A stretch of DNA of 64,000 nucleotides from Isoetes taiwanensis (taxonomy: Eukaryota; Streptophyta; Lycopodiopsida; Isoetales; Isoetaceae): contig JAJEKV010000053.1 of assembly GCA_021234155.1 (NCBI GenBank), positions 9,121,798 to 9,185,797 of the forward strand, read 5' to 3'. The notes beneath the pieces are model-generated. The model searched no databases and was not told where the DNA came from. It saw only the letters and a program-made list of their open reading frames with translations. Below, one piece after another: positions 37,995-53,883 of this stretch. The position numbers and the translations under genes were made by a program. Each line of letters opens with the position of its first letter. Positions within the stretch are counted from its first letter, which is position 1.

Positions 37995-38760
37995 CTATGC
38001 TGTGATTATTGCCTTGCCCTTTTCCCATTTAACTTTCTGATTCTTTTGCTTGGCTTCTTTGAATTTTAGCAATTCCTGTTTTTTCTCTTGCACCTGCTCC
38101 TTGGTTAAGTCATCATTTATCCAGATAAATTTGCCTTTCAGAGTATATCTTTGTTTCAAAACTTGGAACCTAGCATCTCGGTTGGCGAATTTCAGCAATA
38201 TATGTCTTGTACCCATGCCTTGCTTACCAATCCGGAATGCTTCTGCTATCTGAGGGCTGTCCATAAGCATATCATTCTTCAGAAATGTTTCTACTAGCTC
38301 TTTAGTATTCTCATTATCCTTTTCGGGCAGTCCAACGATCCGGAGGTTTAGGGAACGCTGTTTTCTCTCTTGAGATTCAACATATAAATCAAATACATTT
38401 CTCAAAGTCCCTATCTCTTCCAATGCAGTTTCGACTCCTGATTCTGAGTTTTTTTTCCTTCAGCTCTTGTAGTTCACCTTTGATCTCGTTTAGTTCATCC
38501 TAGAGTACTACGAAATTTGCACGCAAAGCCTCATTCTCCAGTCTTAAACTCTTCATTTCTTCAATCAATCTTATTTCCCTTAAAGCAGACTCTTGTCGAA
38601 ACTAAACAATTTCTGCCATGATAGTGGTAAGTGAAACCTCCATGGATTCAGAAGCCTCGCCATCTGAATCAACAGGGTTGGGTCGAGCAGTTTTCTCTTC
38701 GATATCTGTCACAGCTTTTGTCTTTTTCGCTCTATCCTTCTGCGCCATAGAGTTTTCAGC
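37995..38760 (-). pseudogene. LINE D ORF1 remnant
   Basis: The open part 37995-38423 encodes RSLNLRIVGLPEKDNENTK, EAFRIGKQ, HILLKFANRD, LKGKFIWINDDLTKEQ and KEAKQKNQKVKWEKGK, matching LINE C ORF1 domain by domain. The upstream part (start probably near 38748, MAQKDRAKKTK) is interrupted by stops near 38500 and 38600. Confidence 0.8.
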
Positions 38761-39159
38761 GATAATGACTTGTCTTTTTTTTAACAGATGCACAATCTGA
38801 TATAACAGAGTTCCAGAAATAGCCCAATCCTCCACGGCTCAGATCTTGGGAAGAGATCAGCTCGAATCCACAAGACCCTGTTGCCTCAGGTTTGCTTCAG
38901 AATCCGAAGTTTCTGAGCCAGAGATTTGCCCTGCCTTAGTATTCCTGCCACGAATCTGCCTTCGAATAATTGCAGCGAACAGGGGTTTCGGCCAGGCTAA
39001 GCCGATTTGTGTTTAGCCAAGACAAAGGTGAGCCCACCCGGCTTATTACAGGCCGTGGCCTTGCATGCAAACAGTGAACGGAGTAGTAGTTGCAGCAGAC
39101 ACAGTTTTCAGCGAACAAACTTCTTGGGGCGCATGCAACTAGCGCCTAGGGTTCCCACA

Positions 39160-39469
39160 CTCACATATTGCCATAATATTTCTGCTGTAATTGGAAATTC
39201 TGTTTGCCTATTCTTACGGATAGTATTCCAAAAACGTTTTGGATCCGAGACATAGTTTTGACATAAAAGCTCTTGCCGAGAATGGATAAATTGTCTCTTT
39301 TTCTGCCTAGTGATCTTCCTGTACTTCTTCTTATAATGTTCTTTCTCAAAATCAAGACTCAGCTTCCATTTAAGCTTAGCATCCTTGCATGTCTGATCAT
39401 ACCATGCTTTACATGGCAGCCCCCGTAAAATTCGTTTTGAAGTGAAAACTTCTTCAGCCACTGTTGATA

Positions 39470-39473
<4 letters not shown>
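39160..39473 (-). mobile_element. LINE fragment duplicating 36704-37015
   Basis: About 310 bp nearly identical to the ORF2 linker region of LINE D (KRILRGLPCKAWYDQTCK ... FWNTIRKNRQ). It lies in the same orientation, fused on its low-coordinate side to the LINE D 5' region and on the other side directly to a (GA)n run. This looks like a chimera made by template switching or a 5'-truncated copy invaded again. Confidence 0.85.

Positions 39474-39537
<64 letters not shown>
39474..39537. repeat. (GA)n microsatellite
   Basis: 64 bp GA repeat joining the LINE fragment at 39160-39473 to the 3' tail of LINE E. Confidence 0.95.
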
Positions 39538-39541
<4 letters not shown>

Positions 39542-41706
39542 AATGAAATGAAATGTTTATTAATCACGTCTGTGAGACCATCAGGTCTAGAAGACGTTCA
39601 CACTATACACATTCAAAGTTATAAAAAATATCATCTAATGCATCCTCAAACAGGAGTGCATTAGCCTCTTCCCCCTCATTCTTATCTATAAGATCCTTAT
39701 CATGCAGCTTCTTTAAGCAGATATCTCTATGCTTGAGGACCTCCACAAGGAATCCACCCATCGAAAAGGCACCAATATCAAAGAATTCTAACAATGTACT
39801 TGAGGAAATCCCAAATTTGCTTCTAATGTCAGCATATGCAGAACAATGGAGAATCACATGGGGTTCATCCTCTATCTCATCAGTATCACATAGTTTGCAT
39901 ACTCTTGCTTCTCGTGGTATATTGCCCCATCTTCCTACCTCCACTCCAAGTCTATGGGAGCTGAGTCGCATTCTGCTAATGGTCTGCCTCATTTTCATTG
40001 ACACCCCCTCAAGTATGATGCCTCCTGCAGGGTCGGGTTCATCATCCTTCTATAGAATTCTTTTTCCACTTCTGGGACACTCCACAACTTCTGTAGCATA
40101 TGCTCCCTGACCCATTCTCTAAGCCTACGTCCATTGATGCTGAGCGTATTTATATCTAGACGCCACTTGTGCATCCAAGCTACTATGTCAGCATACCACC
40201 CTTTCTCTTTACTTGCCTCTAATGCCAAGCGTGGCAAACTATCAACTTCCATCTCAAATTGCACTTTGCATAAGTATAACAATGTTTTAAGCAACGCTTC
40301 TACCTCCAAAGGGAGCATCCCACATTCGGCCAATAACATATCATAAGGTGTCTGCATTTTTGTACCTATAGTTCTGTATGGAAAAATTTCCTCTGAACCT
40401 TTTCGACCTTTTTCCACATCTCCAATGAAAGCCCAGGCCCCCAAACTTCACATCCATAGAGCACAACAGACTGCACAAGGGAGCTATATAGCATTTTCTT
40501 GATACTGAAATCCCATATTTCAGCATTTGAACACCTTCTCTGTAATGCAAACAATGCTTTTAAGCCACCACTGACTCGTTGCTCTACTGTCTGATTCCAT
40601 ATCAACAATCAACCCAAGATATTTATATACACCTATAATTTCTATAGTTTCACCTTTATAGTACCATGCAAGGCGATCCACTTTATTGGCCCCAAAAATG
40701 ATGATTCTCGTTTTATTCATATTCACTACCATACCTTTTGCATCGCAAAATTCCGCCAAGGCATCTAAGTGCTTCTGCATTCCCCCAGCATCTCTAGACA
40801 AAATCACAATATCATCTGCATACAACAGGAGTAATATAACAAATCCATTCAAGGACGCACCTGCTCCTCCATTTCTGGCTATCCATTCCTCTAACTCGTC
40901 TATAAATAGCCCAAATAAAGTCAGAGACAATGGGCAGCCTTGCTTTACCCCAATATTGCTATCCACTAAGCTTTGACACTTTTCAAAAAAGGGAAACGAT
41001 AATTGAACATATACCTTATCATATAGCATCTTGACTGCAAGTTAATATTCCATAGGAACTCCTATCTTGTCCATGCGCTGCCAGAGATTACTCCTTTGCA
41101 CCTTATCAAAGGCCTTTGTGAAATCAACAAATAATGCAAACATAGGTTTTTTCTTACCTATGACAGAGTCCATCAAAGCTCTGAAGGTGACCAGATGATC
41201 TGTCATGGGTTTTTTGCGACGGAATCCAGCTTGACCCTTAGCTCTAACCTTAGATTCCTCCGCCCAGCCACTAATTTTAGCATCAAGCATGGTAGCAAAA
41301 AGCTTTGAATACAAGCTACTAATCATTATCATTCGATAATTATTTGGGTCTGATTCATCACCTGCTTTATGCAACGGTTTGACTCTATTTATCTGCCATG
41401 ATTGTGGGAATCCCTCATGTAATGATGCATTAAACATCGAGACAAGCACATTAGCAACAGAAGAGCCTGCCCATTTAAACATTTCTGCTGTTAGCCCCAA
41501 GGCGTCTGCCGCTTTTCCATTAGAAAGCTTTTGTAGTCCTTTAAGGACATCCTCAATAGTAAATACAAGGGTATTAAACCCAACTGCATGCCCAGCGGTC
41601 TCATCCAGCCCCTGTACATGATAGCTCTTGCACCTGCTTCCACAAATCAGCCACATCAAGCATTGCATTCATTGGTTTCTTAGGCTTAAGCCTTAGCCAA
41701 AACTTC
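39538..41706 (-). mobile_element. LINE E: 5'-truncated non-LTR retrotransposon
   Basis: The 3' tail is (AAATG)n at 39538-39555 with a hairpin at 39566-39598. ORF2 remnants run from about 41706 to 39603 in four frames. The 5' end stops in the linker region and abuts a GA-rich run at 41707. Confidence 0.85.
39603..41690 (-). pseudogene. LINE E ORF2, RT and C-terminal part
   Basis: 41042-41668 encodes NGKAADALGLTAEMFKWAG, SWQINRVKPLHKAGD, KGQAGFRRKKPMTDHLVTF and LFVDFTKAFDKVQR. 40520-41029 gives NIGVKQGCPLSLTLFGLFID and LLLYADDIVILSRD. 39995-40444 and 39603-40004 give the thumb-like region and C-terminal zinc motif CKLCDTDEIEDEPHVILHC. Several frameshifts separate these blocks. The first half of ORF2 is absent. 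Confidence 0.85.
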
Positions 41707-44350
<2,644 letters not shown>

Positions 44351-47300
44351 GACAGTGGCAGTGGATCCCCTTAGTGTGAAGGGACACATGGAAAGACATG
44401 GGCTTGTCACGCCTTATGCCCCATCGGCACGAGATTGGGCAGAGATTAGTCATGAGGCATGGACGATTGATAGGACTGCCTTAATTTAGGAAAAGGATGT
44501 TTTGGAGTACTAAAGAGTCAATATCAAGTGTCAATCAGACGTCAAGCCATTAAAATCCCTTTTTACTATGTTTTTCTTTTCTCTTTTGTTTGAAGAAATG
44601 ACAGAGTTTTTTTTCATATGATGTAGAATTGCAACACATTTATGATTCGATATGAATCGTATTGGAAGAACTCAAGCACATAAGGAACCATGAATCTCCA
44701 AATAAGAAACTACTATTACAAAGTAAGATGAATGAACAAGTCGAATACTATTGGTGGGGTCATTCAACATCTTCGTCAGCTTACTACATGGAAAGAGCAT
44801 CCTTCTTCTGCTAAAACTAAGTACTATAGAAACTTCTCCATGGTTGCCAATAATTAATTATTTTTCTACCTAACCATAGCATCTTATGATACCCTTATTG
44901 GCCATATATGGATTAAGCACAAATAATGATTTCCAGTATTATTTTGCAAATTAGAGGAGTAAAACTTGGATCAAAATCTCGAGAAGACAGAGAAATGATA
45001 TGTAGACAAATAATTGTCCAAACTTTATGCTGGAAGGCAAACATTCCTATTGTAAAGGCAATGCAATAGCTTAGCTCCCCATGAGCCTGAATCCAAATGA
45101 ATGCCAACTAGACCTCAGCCCAACCCTAAGAATTTGACTCGAGCATGGTGCATTATTGGAGTTGCCTTTAGGTCATCATGCGTCCTTACAAGTAAAAATT
45201 CAGCAGCTATCCATCTATCTAGATGTGATTAGTCTACTATTAACTTAGAACAAGACAAATCTACCAAAGTACTCTCCAAAACCCAGCCTTCAAATACAAA
45301 ATGTGAGAAAACTTTCAAAATCTTGGAAACTCACTAATCCATCTACTATAGCTACATAAAGAAACAAAACTTGTTGCCCCTAGAAAATGATTTAATATGA
45401 ATGACCTGGGTGAAGCCATGGATCCTTACCCATGAATCAGAGCAGAAGGAATCTTATAGTTACAAATATATAGGAGCCACTATTTTTTACAAGTTTATGA
45501 ATTTCAAAAATCCTTCTAGTATAATTTGTGGAAATCCAATGCGATTTTCTTGCCTATAGCATGAGAAAGAAATAATTCTTCCTTCTTTCCATAGAGAAAT
45601 TACCATCTAGGAAGCATTCTTGAGTTGGAAACGGTGCCATGATTGGCTATGTTGGCAGGATTGCAACTAAGTTTTATTACGTCGTGGGGGACTAATTCGA
45701 TGAGAGCTTCTGGTGCCTTTGCTGCCATAATTGGGTCATCGGAGGTAAACCCATCCCATCTGATTCTAGTCTTATTTTATCTGGCCCTAATCTTATTTTA
45801 TAAGCAAATCTATGGTGTCGCCCACAAACCCAAGCTCGCATTCAAATGTGTAAAATGGAATCTAGTTCCTTATATTTGCAGAACAAAAATCAACGCTATA
45901 TTTATGGGCAAATCTCGTAGTTTTGATGATGGTAAATTTGCATTTTGCTTTAATACACTATGGATTAGATGGAAAGATGAAGCTTTCTAAGCTCTATGCA
46001 TTGAATATTTTGTCTAGCTCATACCCCGTGATTAAACCTCTGCTTAAGATTTTGCATGATACAACCCTATGATCAATGCATATCCTTATGGCCCGTGGCG
46101 GTCCAGGCGCCCATGCCCGCCCAGCCGCCCACGCCCGCCCGTGCCCGTGGCGGTCCAGGCGCCCATGCTTTGGAGGAGAATTGCAGAGGTGATTGAAGCA
46201 CCCAGGCCAATTGCAGGTCAAAATGCTCCAAAGTTTAGCAGAGTCCCACCAAATGTAGCTGCATTCCATTGTTAGTGAGCCCACATCAACTGGGCTGTTG
46301 GGCCATGATGGTGGTTTGAGGATCCATGACCATGAGAAAGGTGTGACTGCACGACACCAGATGCCAGGTCGGCGAGTGGCAGCTAGGTCGGCACAATAGG
46401 AGGCAACCCTGCTTAGCGATGCATGGCCTAAGGGGCTATACTGACAGGATAATGCACAGCCATGGACCGGGCGGGTTACGCAGCGGGGGCACCTACCCCC
46501 CCCCCAGGGTGTTCCCATGAGGTCGAATGGACCTGAAAGAAACCAAGCCAAAGTTCGAGTCCCCCTATTGCCATGCAACCGGACTTTGAAGCCAGCAAGT
46601 CAAATTCGGATCATGGGAATGTGTCCTTGCTTTGAAACCCTTGTAAGTCAGCCAAGTTTGGTATTATGCTTATATCCAAAAGAACCATGTCCATGTCGTA
46701 TGGAGGATTGCTTGCAAAGCCCACGCTGCTTCTGCTAATGATATAACCTGCATTATTTATGGCTCAGGTGAGTGCATCAAGCCGATTGATAGGATTATGA
46801 AGAGAAGACACGGTTATTGGGATGATGGGCACATGGAAGAAAGACGGATGTCTCCTTTGAATGTGAGAATCTTGCTGATATCCTTAGGCCAAAAGAGCCG
46901 CCTATATCTGTAGGCACGGATTTCATACCTTTTAATTTGGATAATTTTCACTTGATGTTGCTTAATTTTATTGGAAATACTGATGTTGTAAATGTGGTGG
47001 TGAAGTGATGGCGCCATCACACTTGTATTGAGTTTATTTCTGATAGTGAATACTAGTTGGAAATAACGTTTCATTACATGTGGTAGAATAGAATGAATGG
47101 ATGGTCTAGAACTTGCAGGTTACGAAACTTACAATGTTGGATGTCTTCAGGAGCGCACACAAAGATACTAGGTAAGGTTTCAAATTTTTGGCTATTTAGA
47201 AATGCTTAGGTTCGATTCCTAAGGAGTTGTTTGGCGGTAGCCTTTTTTATTCCTTAAGATTTGTGTTTTCGAATTCATTAAGCATAAACCATTATATATT

Positions 47301-48352
47301 CATTGAATGGATTATATCCCTGTCTTATATCGCTTCGTGTCTTATCACTCATTCCTAGCCATTGATCATTGTAATATTCCTTCTCTTATTCCTTCTAGCG
47401 CATTGTAGACCATCCACCGAATCCATGATGGGGTCAAACTGGCATTTCCACCTCACCATAAGATTTGTGAACCATTGATAGAAGTCAACATATAAGTCAA
47501 TTAGGAAACAACATGCAAAAAAGGGGACTTGAACCCCCTGCCATATGAGGCAGGCTCAGGTTGTTGTTCTCCTTATGGCTTAACATAACATTACATAGGA
47601 CGCTATGAATTATATGTACTACAGTCTACATGTTTGTACATCCTTCTAAAATATAGACACGAAATGTGTGCACTACATATTTCTACAAACTTAATAAAGA
47701 ACCATACATTCTTTTAAAATGTACACAAGTGCTTCTCAATCTCAAGTTGAAACCACGGACTTTGATGTACTTGTCTGCCAACGGCAGCAACAGCAAGTGT
47801 AAACTATGCAACACCTTGTCTGCACAAATTTGCAGCTAAAAATAAACTGTGCATTCCAAAATTCAGAATGTCACTTGCACTTTTAGGACAAATCCTAAGG
47901 CTAAACAACATGCAGAAATTCAGAAGATCTGTGTACATGAAAACCTGCGCGCATGCTCCAAACTGCTATTTCCATGTCAGCATATGATTTCGGAACAATA
48001 GTGTCTGAGTCAATATCAATCACTAACCAAGGCAAATAGATCAAAACAAATGAACAAAAATATACTATGAAATACAAGAATGACATATGAATAGAATTGC
48101 TCATACATTAATCTATTCCATATATTATATTCTCTTACCAAAGTAATGAACCTGATTGGCTCGCTATAAAATCCATTGTTCATGAGGTTACGACTCAATC
48201 ACTGTTACAACAGCTGCAACGACTACTTTCGATTTTAGCACACCAAGTCTATATGAAAATCACTCTTAATTTTTCAAATTCTAATAGTTTGAAACCTTCA
48301 ACAAGTAGCCCCAAGAGCATGAGCACAATCTGCACATGCAAGAAAGGATATC
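44351..48352. other. Intergenic region without identified genes
   Basis: Mostly AT-rich and featureless. Segments at 45715-45770 and 46000-46080 are similar in order to 53225-53410 (ctttgctgccataattgggt; tgattaaacct), so they belong to a dispersed repeat. A GC-rich local duplication (gtggcggtccaggcgcccatg) occurs at 46094 and 46145. An open frame at 45643-45990 (+) overlaps this repeat and has no recognised motif. Confidence 0.45.
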
Positions 48353-48623
48353 TCTTTTTTTTTTTTTTTTTTTTTTTTTTTGGAGGTAAGATTAGATATA
48401 TATATTAATAGAAAATAGTATGTACAATGAGACCCTCTCAGGAGTAAATAGAAAGCATTACAGCTTAAGACGATGTAGCGGGAGTCACAGCACGTGTACT
48501 ACGGAGAGCATCTTCTCGTCTTCCCTACTTTAAGGGTACTATCGGGAGTCGCCCATCTTCACCATAAAGTAGGTACTATAGAGGAAAGCAACTCCGTTCC
48601 ACTACTGGGTCCACATAACATTC

Positions 48624-51600
48624 TCAATTCTGAATAGATAGAATACCTGAGCCATTGTCATCACTTACTTCGTTATCAGCCCAATGACACTTAAAATAAA
48701 AGTAGAAGCCCTGTAAGGATCCAAGTCTGTCAAGATCCTTGTTGTAGTTAATACCATGCCTCCTGTGATGTGATAGCGCCATCAGTGCCACTTCTGAGTT
48801 GAAAGAGTTCTTTAGCTTCATTATGGAGATCCCTTGGCCACCTAGTGCCACATCACATCGGTGCTTCCAGATGACCCATAGCGCAATATTCACTAAAGAG
48901 GCTTCGATACTGCACCTATCAATGATCAATAAATCTGGCCACCTCAGATGGTGTACCATCAGCCCAATAATGGGGCAAACCCAGTGCCAGAACTCTGCAA
49001 TCTGGGGGCAGAAGAAGAGGTGTTCAATAGATTCAGTGATATGGCAACCAAGTGGACACCTATCGTTGTCCAGAATACCCTTATTAAATAAACTTTCCTT
49101 TGTACTAAGCCCCCCTTGCAAAGTTGTCCACCTGAAGAATTGTATCTTTCTTGAACAAAGATACTTCCAGGAGTTGGCTAAAGCAGCTTTGGCAACTCCA
49201 TTGCTCACCCCAAGCCTTGCCTCGGCTATCAAAGGAGTATCTTCACATAGTCCTCGATAGATTCTAGCCACATTATATTGTGCATGTCCATCAAAACGCC
49301 ATTCCTCACAAGGTCCCACTGTTCCAGATAGGTTGGTGACCTTGCCTAAGATATCTCGTAGCACCTTACGGTCACCTTTGCCTGGGTTCTGGATTTTACT
49401 CTTGAATGTAGTCCAACAGACCCATCTCCCATTCATCCACAAATGCTGCAACCTAGTGATTCCACAACTCTTCCACTTAATGAAGATGCGGGGGTGAGAG
49501 AGGGGGCGCAGTAAGGCCCTCCCTCCCCCATACCCCAGTATTCCAAAATAAGCTGAAACCACCTGCTTCCCTAGGAGGATCCATAGGGGTGAAAAGATGT
49601 TGCACGTCCAGCCACGCTTGGAGAATCTTTCTCATCACAGGAGACGTACCAGGGGCTACCTTGAAGCTAAAATAGAAAGCTCCCAACTCATCTCTGGGGA
49701 GAGCTGGCTTTCCCAAGAGCTTACCTTGCTTCAACCAATAGGATATAAATTTCAAAGCAGGTGATAAAGTAGATGACTCACCTTGTAGTACTCTCCAAAC
49801 AAATTTAGCTGCCAGGGCCTGTGCCTGAGTGAATGGGTCTTTGCAGCCCAATCCCCCATCCCTTTTATCCCGACACAGCTCCTCCCAGGCCACCTTAGCC
49901 ATGCCACCCCAGATGAATTTCCTGATGATAGTTTGCATTTGATTGTAAACCCCTTTCTGGGCAATCATCGCTGATGAGTAATAGATATGAGAGGCAGCTA
50001 GCACTGCATTAGCAACTGTCACACGTCCAGATGTTGCCAAGGTCCTTGTGGACCATAGACTTACCTTCTTTCTGAGTTTATCCAATATGGGGGCCCAGAG
50101 GCCTTTGAGGTTGTCTGAAAGCACCAGGGGAAGACCCAGAAGCTTAACTGATTCCCCAGCTGCCACAACTGGAAAACCCAGACCCCCGGCCCGAGGATCA
50201 ATGGGACTATCTGAAGCCCAGAGAACTGCACACTTATTCGCATTAAGGCCGATTCCAGATATAACCTCAAAGGACGTCAGAATCTCTCGAAATGAGTGGA
50301 AACTGTTGTCATCATATCTGAGGAACATGAAGGTGTCATCTGCATATTGCATAATTGTTAACTTTTCTGTACCCCCGGGAAAAGTAAGCCCTTCCAGATC
50401 CCCCTCCAACATCTTTAACTGAACCATTCTTGTCAAAAGGTTAGCCATGATGAGGAACAAGTAAGGAGCGAGGGGGCAGCCCTGTCTAATCCCCTTCTTG
50501 AGTTTAAACAGGCCAGATGGTTGTCCATTAACCAGGACCAGTGTTGTTTACGTACCCGTATTTTACGTTTACATACGTCCCGTACCTTCGTCACAGTACT
50601 ATACGTACTATACCTATAAGTTGACAGGTCAAATTGAGCTCTTGTTTTATTAATACCGTACTTAACGTATTTAATACGTTTAGTACGTATGATACGTACT
50701 TTAAAAAAAAAAGTGTCCAAATGACATTAGACCAATAGAATTGGTAAAATTATACATTAGGAAAAATACATTAGTATATATTATTATAGAATAGGAGAGT
50801 AAAAAACACATTAGGAGATATCTTCTTGCAAATAAAAACCCAAAACCTCTGCGTTTTCCCCCTCTTTCTTCTTACCCTAGCCGCCAAATCGGAATGGAGA
50901 TGGAGATGCAGACCCACCTTTCTCCTTGTTTTGCCATGGCAGGAGGTAGATCTTCTCCTTAATGCTTCAGTAGCTTGCATTTATGCCAGGAAAGAAATAA
51001 GAGGTCAGCGGCGTTTAATAGCTTCGGATGCAACAAATGAGCAACAATTACTTAAATTTATTTGTCTGTGGGTATAGATTGCAAACTAGAATATATAACT
51101 CTTAAATAGACATATTTTGGATTGAAAACTTTGAGAAATACTTAATTTTCTAGAGTAATATATTCTAGTTCATTATTTAAAACTTGAAGCTCTTCATACT
51201 AGTTGTTATTGCAACTATTGCAACTACAATACAAGAAATAATAGTTTTAAAAAATTACAGGAAGTACTTAACGTACTATACGTAAAGTACGTATTTTACG
51301 TATTTAATAAGTATTTTATAATTTCAAAAAACGTATTTAAAGTACATTTTAAATGAGAGGTATGCATACGGTATTAATACGTTAAGTACATATAATACCC
51401 GTACCGTACTAAACGTACCTGACAACACTGACCAGGACCGACGCAGATGCTAAGTTATTCATCCCCAAAGCCAACTGAATAAAGTGGGACTCAAATCCCA
51501 TATGGTACATGACTGAGCGCAACCCTTCCCATCTAAGAGAATCATATGCCTTTCTAAAGTCCATCTTGATCATTACACAATTTTGTTTGGAGGCCTGGCA

Positions 51601-52059
51601 CCAATGCAGACCTTCCCTGGCTGCAAGGTAGTTATCCAATATGTATCTGCCTGGCAAGAAAGCTGATTGCTCATGCCCAATGACCCTGTTCAAAATTGGT
51701 TTCAAGCGGTTAGCAATAACCTTCATGATTACTTTATAGATGACATTGGTGAATGCAATAGGCCTCCATTCCCCGAGGCTTTGAGGTCTTGGAACCTTAG
51801 GAACAAGAGTGATAAACCCTGCTGCTAGTGACGGGTGTAGAGAACATGACAACCATGCTCCACATACAGCTCTGATGAAGTCCGGTCCAAGCACATCCCA
51901 AAATTCAACAAAGAATTCTGGAGGGAAACCATCTGGCCCAGGAGATTTTCCTGCTGCAAGGGAGCATAAGGTTTTGTAGATCTCATCTCCCTCTATGTTA
52001 TGTAATAAAAGTTGATTTTCTTCTCGAGTAACCTTCCCCCCCCAATCCACTTTAGACAA
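48624..52059 (-). pseudogene. LINE G reverse transcriptase, plant L1 type
   Basis: RT motifs: GKSPGPDGFPPEFFVEFW, LVPKVPRPQSLGEWRPIA, NRVIGHEQSAFLPGRYILDN and MIKMDFRKAYDSLRW in 51431-52059; then, after the hAT insert, GIRQGCPLAPYLF, MQYADDTFMFL and NKCAVLWAS (50460 downward). The C-terminal zf-RVT zinc region reads FFRWTTLQGGLSTKESLFNKG then CPLGC...ESIEHLFFCPQIAEFWHW (48960-49150). Frames change near 49500. The insert at 50539-51430 splits the RT between the LVNGQPSG and KKG blocks. Confidence 0.9.
50539..51430. mobile_element. Non-autonomous hAT element (892 bp) in LINE G
   Basis: The ends CAGTGTTGT and ACAACACTG are inverted repeats, and a perfect 8-bp duplication ACCAGGAC flanks the element (50531-50538 and 51431-51438). 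The 8-bp duplication and CAGTG-type ends fit the hAT superfamily. Both subterminal regions are packed with acgta-type motifs (tacgtac, acgtattt) that could be transposase-binding repeats. No transposase gene is present. Confidence 0.9.
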
Positions 52060-52060
52060 C

Positions 52061-53883
52061 CAAAGTGCAGAAACTGCTACAATTCCTGCTGCCTATTGAT
52101 GGGTATGGCTACGTGATACACTCTCCAAATTCCCTCAGCAAAACTGCTAAGAAGACTTCCTTGGCTCTACCTTACCTGGAAGATGAGAAAACCTATCAAG
52201 CCAGGGCATGCCGATGCCTCCACATAGCCGCCAACATGCAGCATGGAATCCGATATCTAACTCCGCTCCTGGCTCCATCTCCATGGTTCGGATCCCTGAG
52301 TCCCCTTTGTCCCCTGCTAAAACAAAAAACCTTCGAACACGAATACAAACCCTGGGGTCCAACATCAGCAAAACAGGGAATAAATTGCTAATCGCATATT
52401 TCTTATTAGCCAGAATGACTTTAGCTAAACTTGCTCGATATTAATCCCAAATCTTTCTGTGGTTTAGCTAAACTCTACACTTTTTTCCTCTCATACTTTC
52501 TAGCATTTAGCTAAACTAATCCAAACATCATCCCAAAAATTTCTATGGTGTGGCCAACAGAAAATATTAAACCAAATTAGTTAACTTTTTTTCAATATAT
52601 TCCATTTATTTTAGTCATTTTCTTTGTGAAAACATTCTAAAATAATGCTAACTAGCAAAGTCTAGGACTCAAATTAATTCATAATGCTAGAAATTAAACT
52701 ACTAATCATATATTTCATATAAACTAGAATGATGTTAGCTAAACTAGCCCGAAATTCAATCTAAAAGTTTCTATGGTTTAGCTAAACAATACAAAGTTTC
52801 ACTCTCTTACTTTCTAGCGTCTAGCTAAAGAGCTCCAGGGTTGGTGCAGTCTCGAAAAAAGTTAAGCTAAAATTATTATTCTTTTCCCAATTTTTTCCAT
52901 TTACTTTAGCCAATGTTTTTTTAAAATGTGCTAAAAAATTGCCAAATAGCTAAGTTTAGCCCTTAAATTATTCCATGCAGCAAAATACGACCACCCATAT
53001 GAATATCTAGTTTTAACCATTCCAAACCTTACTATACCGACCTCAATTCACGTTTTTTTTTTTTTTTGACACATTATTGTACTGTTTGGTTATTCCAGTT
53101 TTAGGATTTTCATTGGAGGGGTTAAGATTTAGCCTCAGATATCCAGTAGGCCCTGGCCCGTCGAACCAAGGTTTAGTTAGAATGCAAGATTTAGCACACC
53201 CTTATATGGGACGAAATATTGAATATAACCCCCCTTTTCTGTTCGGGGTCCCTTTGCCGCCATAGCTGGGTCGCCTCAAGTAAACTCATAACGAGTGACC
53301 TCATTCTTATTTTACGAGTACAACCATGCATTGAATTTTCGGTGCAACTCATACCCTGTGCTGTGATTAAACCTGAGCTTAAGTTTTTGCTATGACCCAA
53401 TTCATATCCTTATTTTGCATACAAAACCGCAAGTGTTATCGCTTGGAAATGCGATGTTAGAACCCAATGCCAAAGTAAAGGCTCCCGAAACTGGATTGGT
53501 TTATACGAATCTATTAGGCGCACAAATGGATGCAGTTTATTCTGCAATAGATGCATTGGATTTTCACGATTTATAGTTTTCCATAATCGAAACAGGATGG
53601 CCATCAAAAGGAGAACAACTGAGGTAGGAATTTCTCTGAAAAATGCGGTAAGTAACATACAATGCAAATTTGGCGATCTGTGTAAATTTACGAACGGGAA
53701 ATCCAAATGTGAAGCCTGATTTGCATAGGTTCGAATATATTCCCAATATATTATTTCCCAATATATTATTTTTCCTACAACCCAAATATTCGCCACATGA
53801 TCCATATTTGAAATAAGCATCAGAAAATAAGAACCTAACAAATCTAATGAAACAAGCATCAAAGAATAAAAATATAACATATA
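52061..53883. repeat. Spacer with a diverged ~300-bp tandem duplication
   Basis: 52378-52680 and 52686-52980 are diverged direct copies, each running from aatcgcatatttc-like sequence through ttagctaaact, tctatggtttagctaaac, tttcccatttattttagcca and a tagcaaagt-like end. 53225-53410 resembles 45715-46080. No genes were found. A minus-strand frame at 52147-52371 next to a GTAAGG donor-like site is unrecognised. Confidence 0.6.

Larger units (their letters stand above)
48353..52060 (-). mobile_element. LINE G: L1-type retrotransposon with poly(A) tail, split by a MITE
   Basis: A run of about 28 T at 48355-48381 is the poly(A) tail on the minus strand. RT (51431-52059 and 49477-50538) and the C-terminal zf-RVT region (48624-49562) follow in proper order. 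It is 5'-truncated near 52060, just before the RT, so endonuclease and ORF1 are missing. It is distinct from LINEs A-F in tail type and protein sequence. Confidence 0.9.

Noticed and set aside
45643-45990. 115-codon open frame (plus)
   Set aside because: It overlaps a dispersed repeat also found near 53225 and has no family resemblance.
46480-46570. Possible SINE with a GTTCGAGTCC box near 46553
   Set aside because: No convincing A box, tail or second copy.
47514-47560. tRNA-like B box and stem on the minus strand (GGTTCAAGTCCCC)
   Set aside because: No acceptor or D arm can be paired around it; at most a decayed tRNA-derived sequence.
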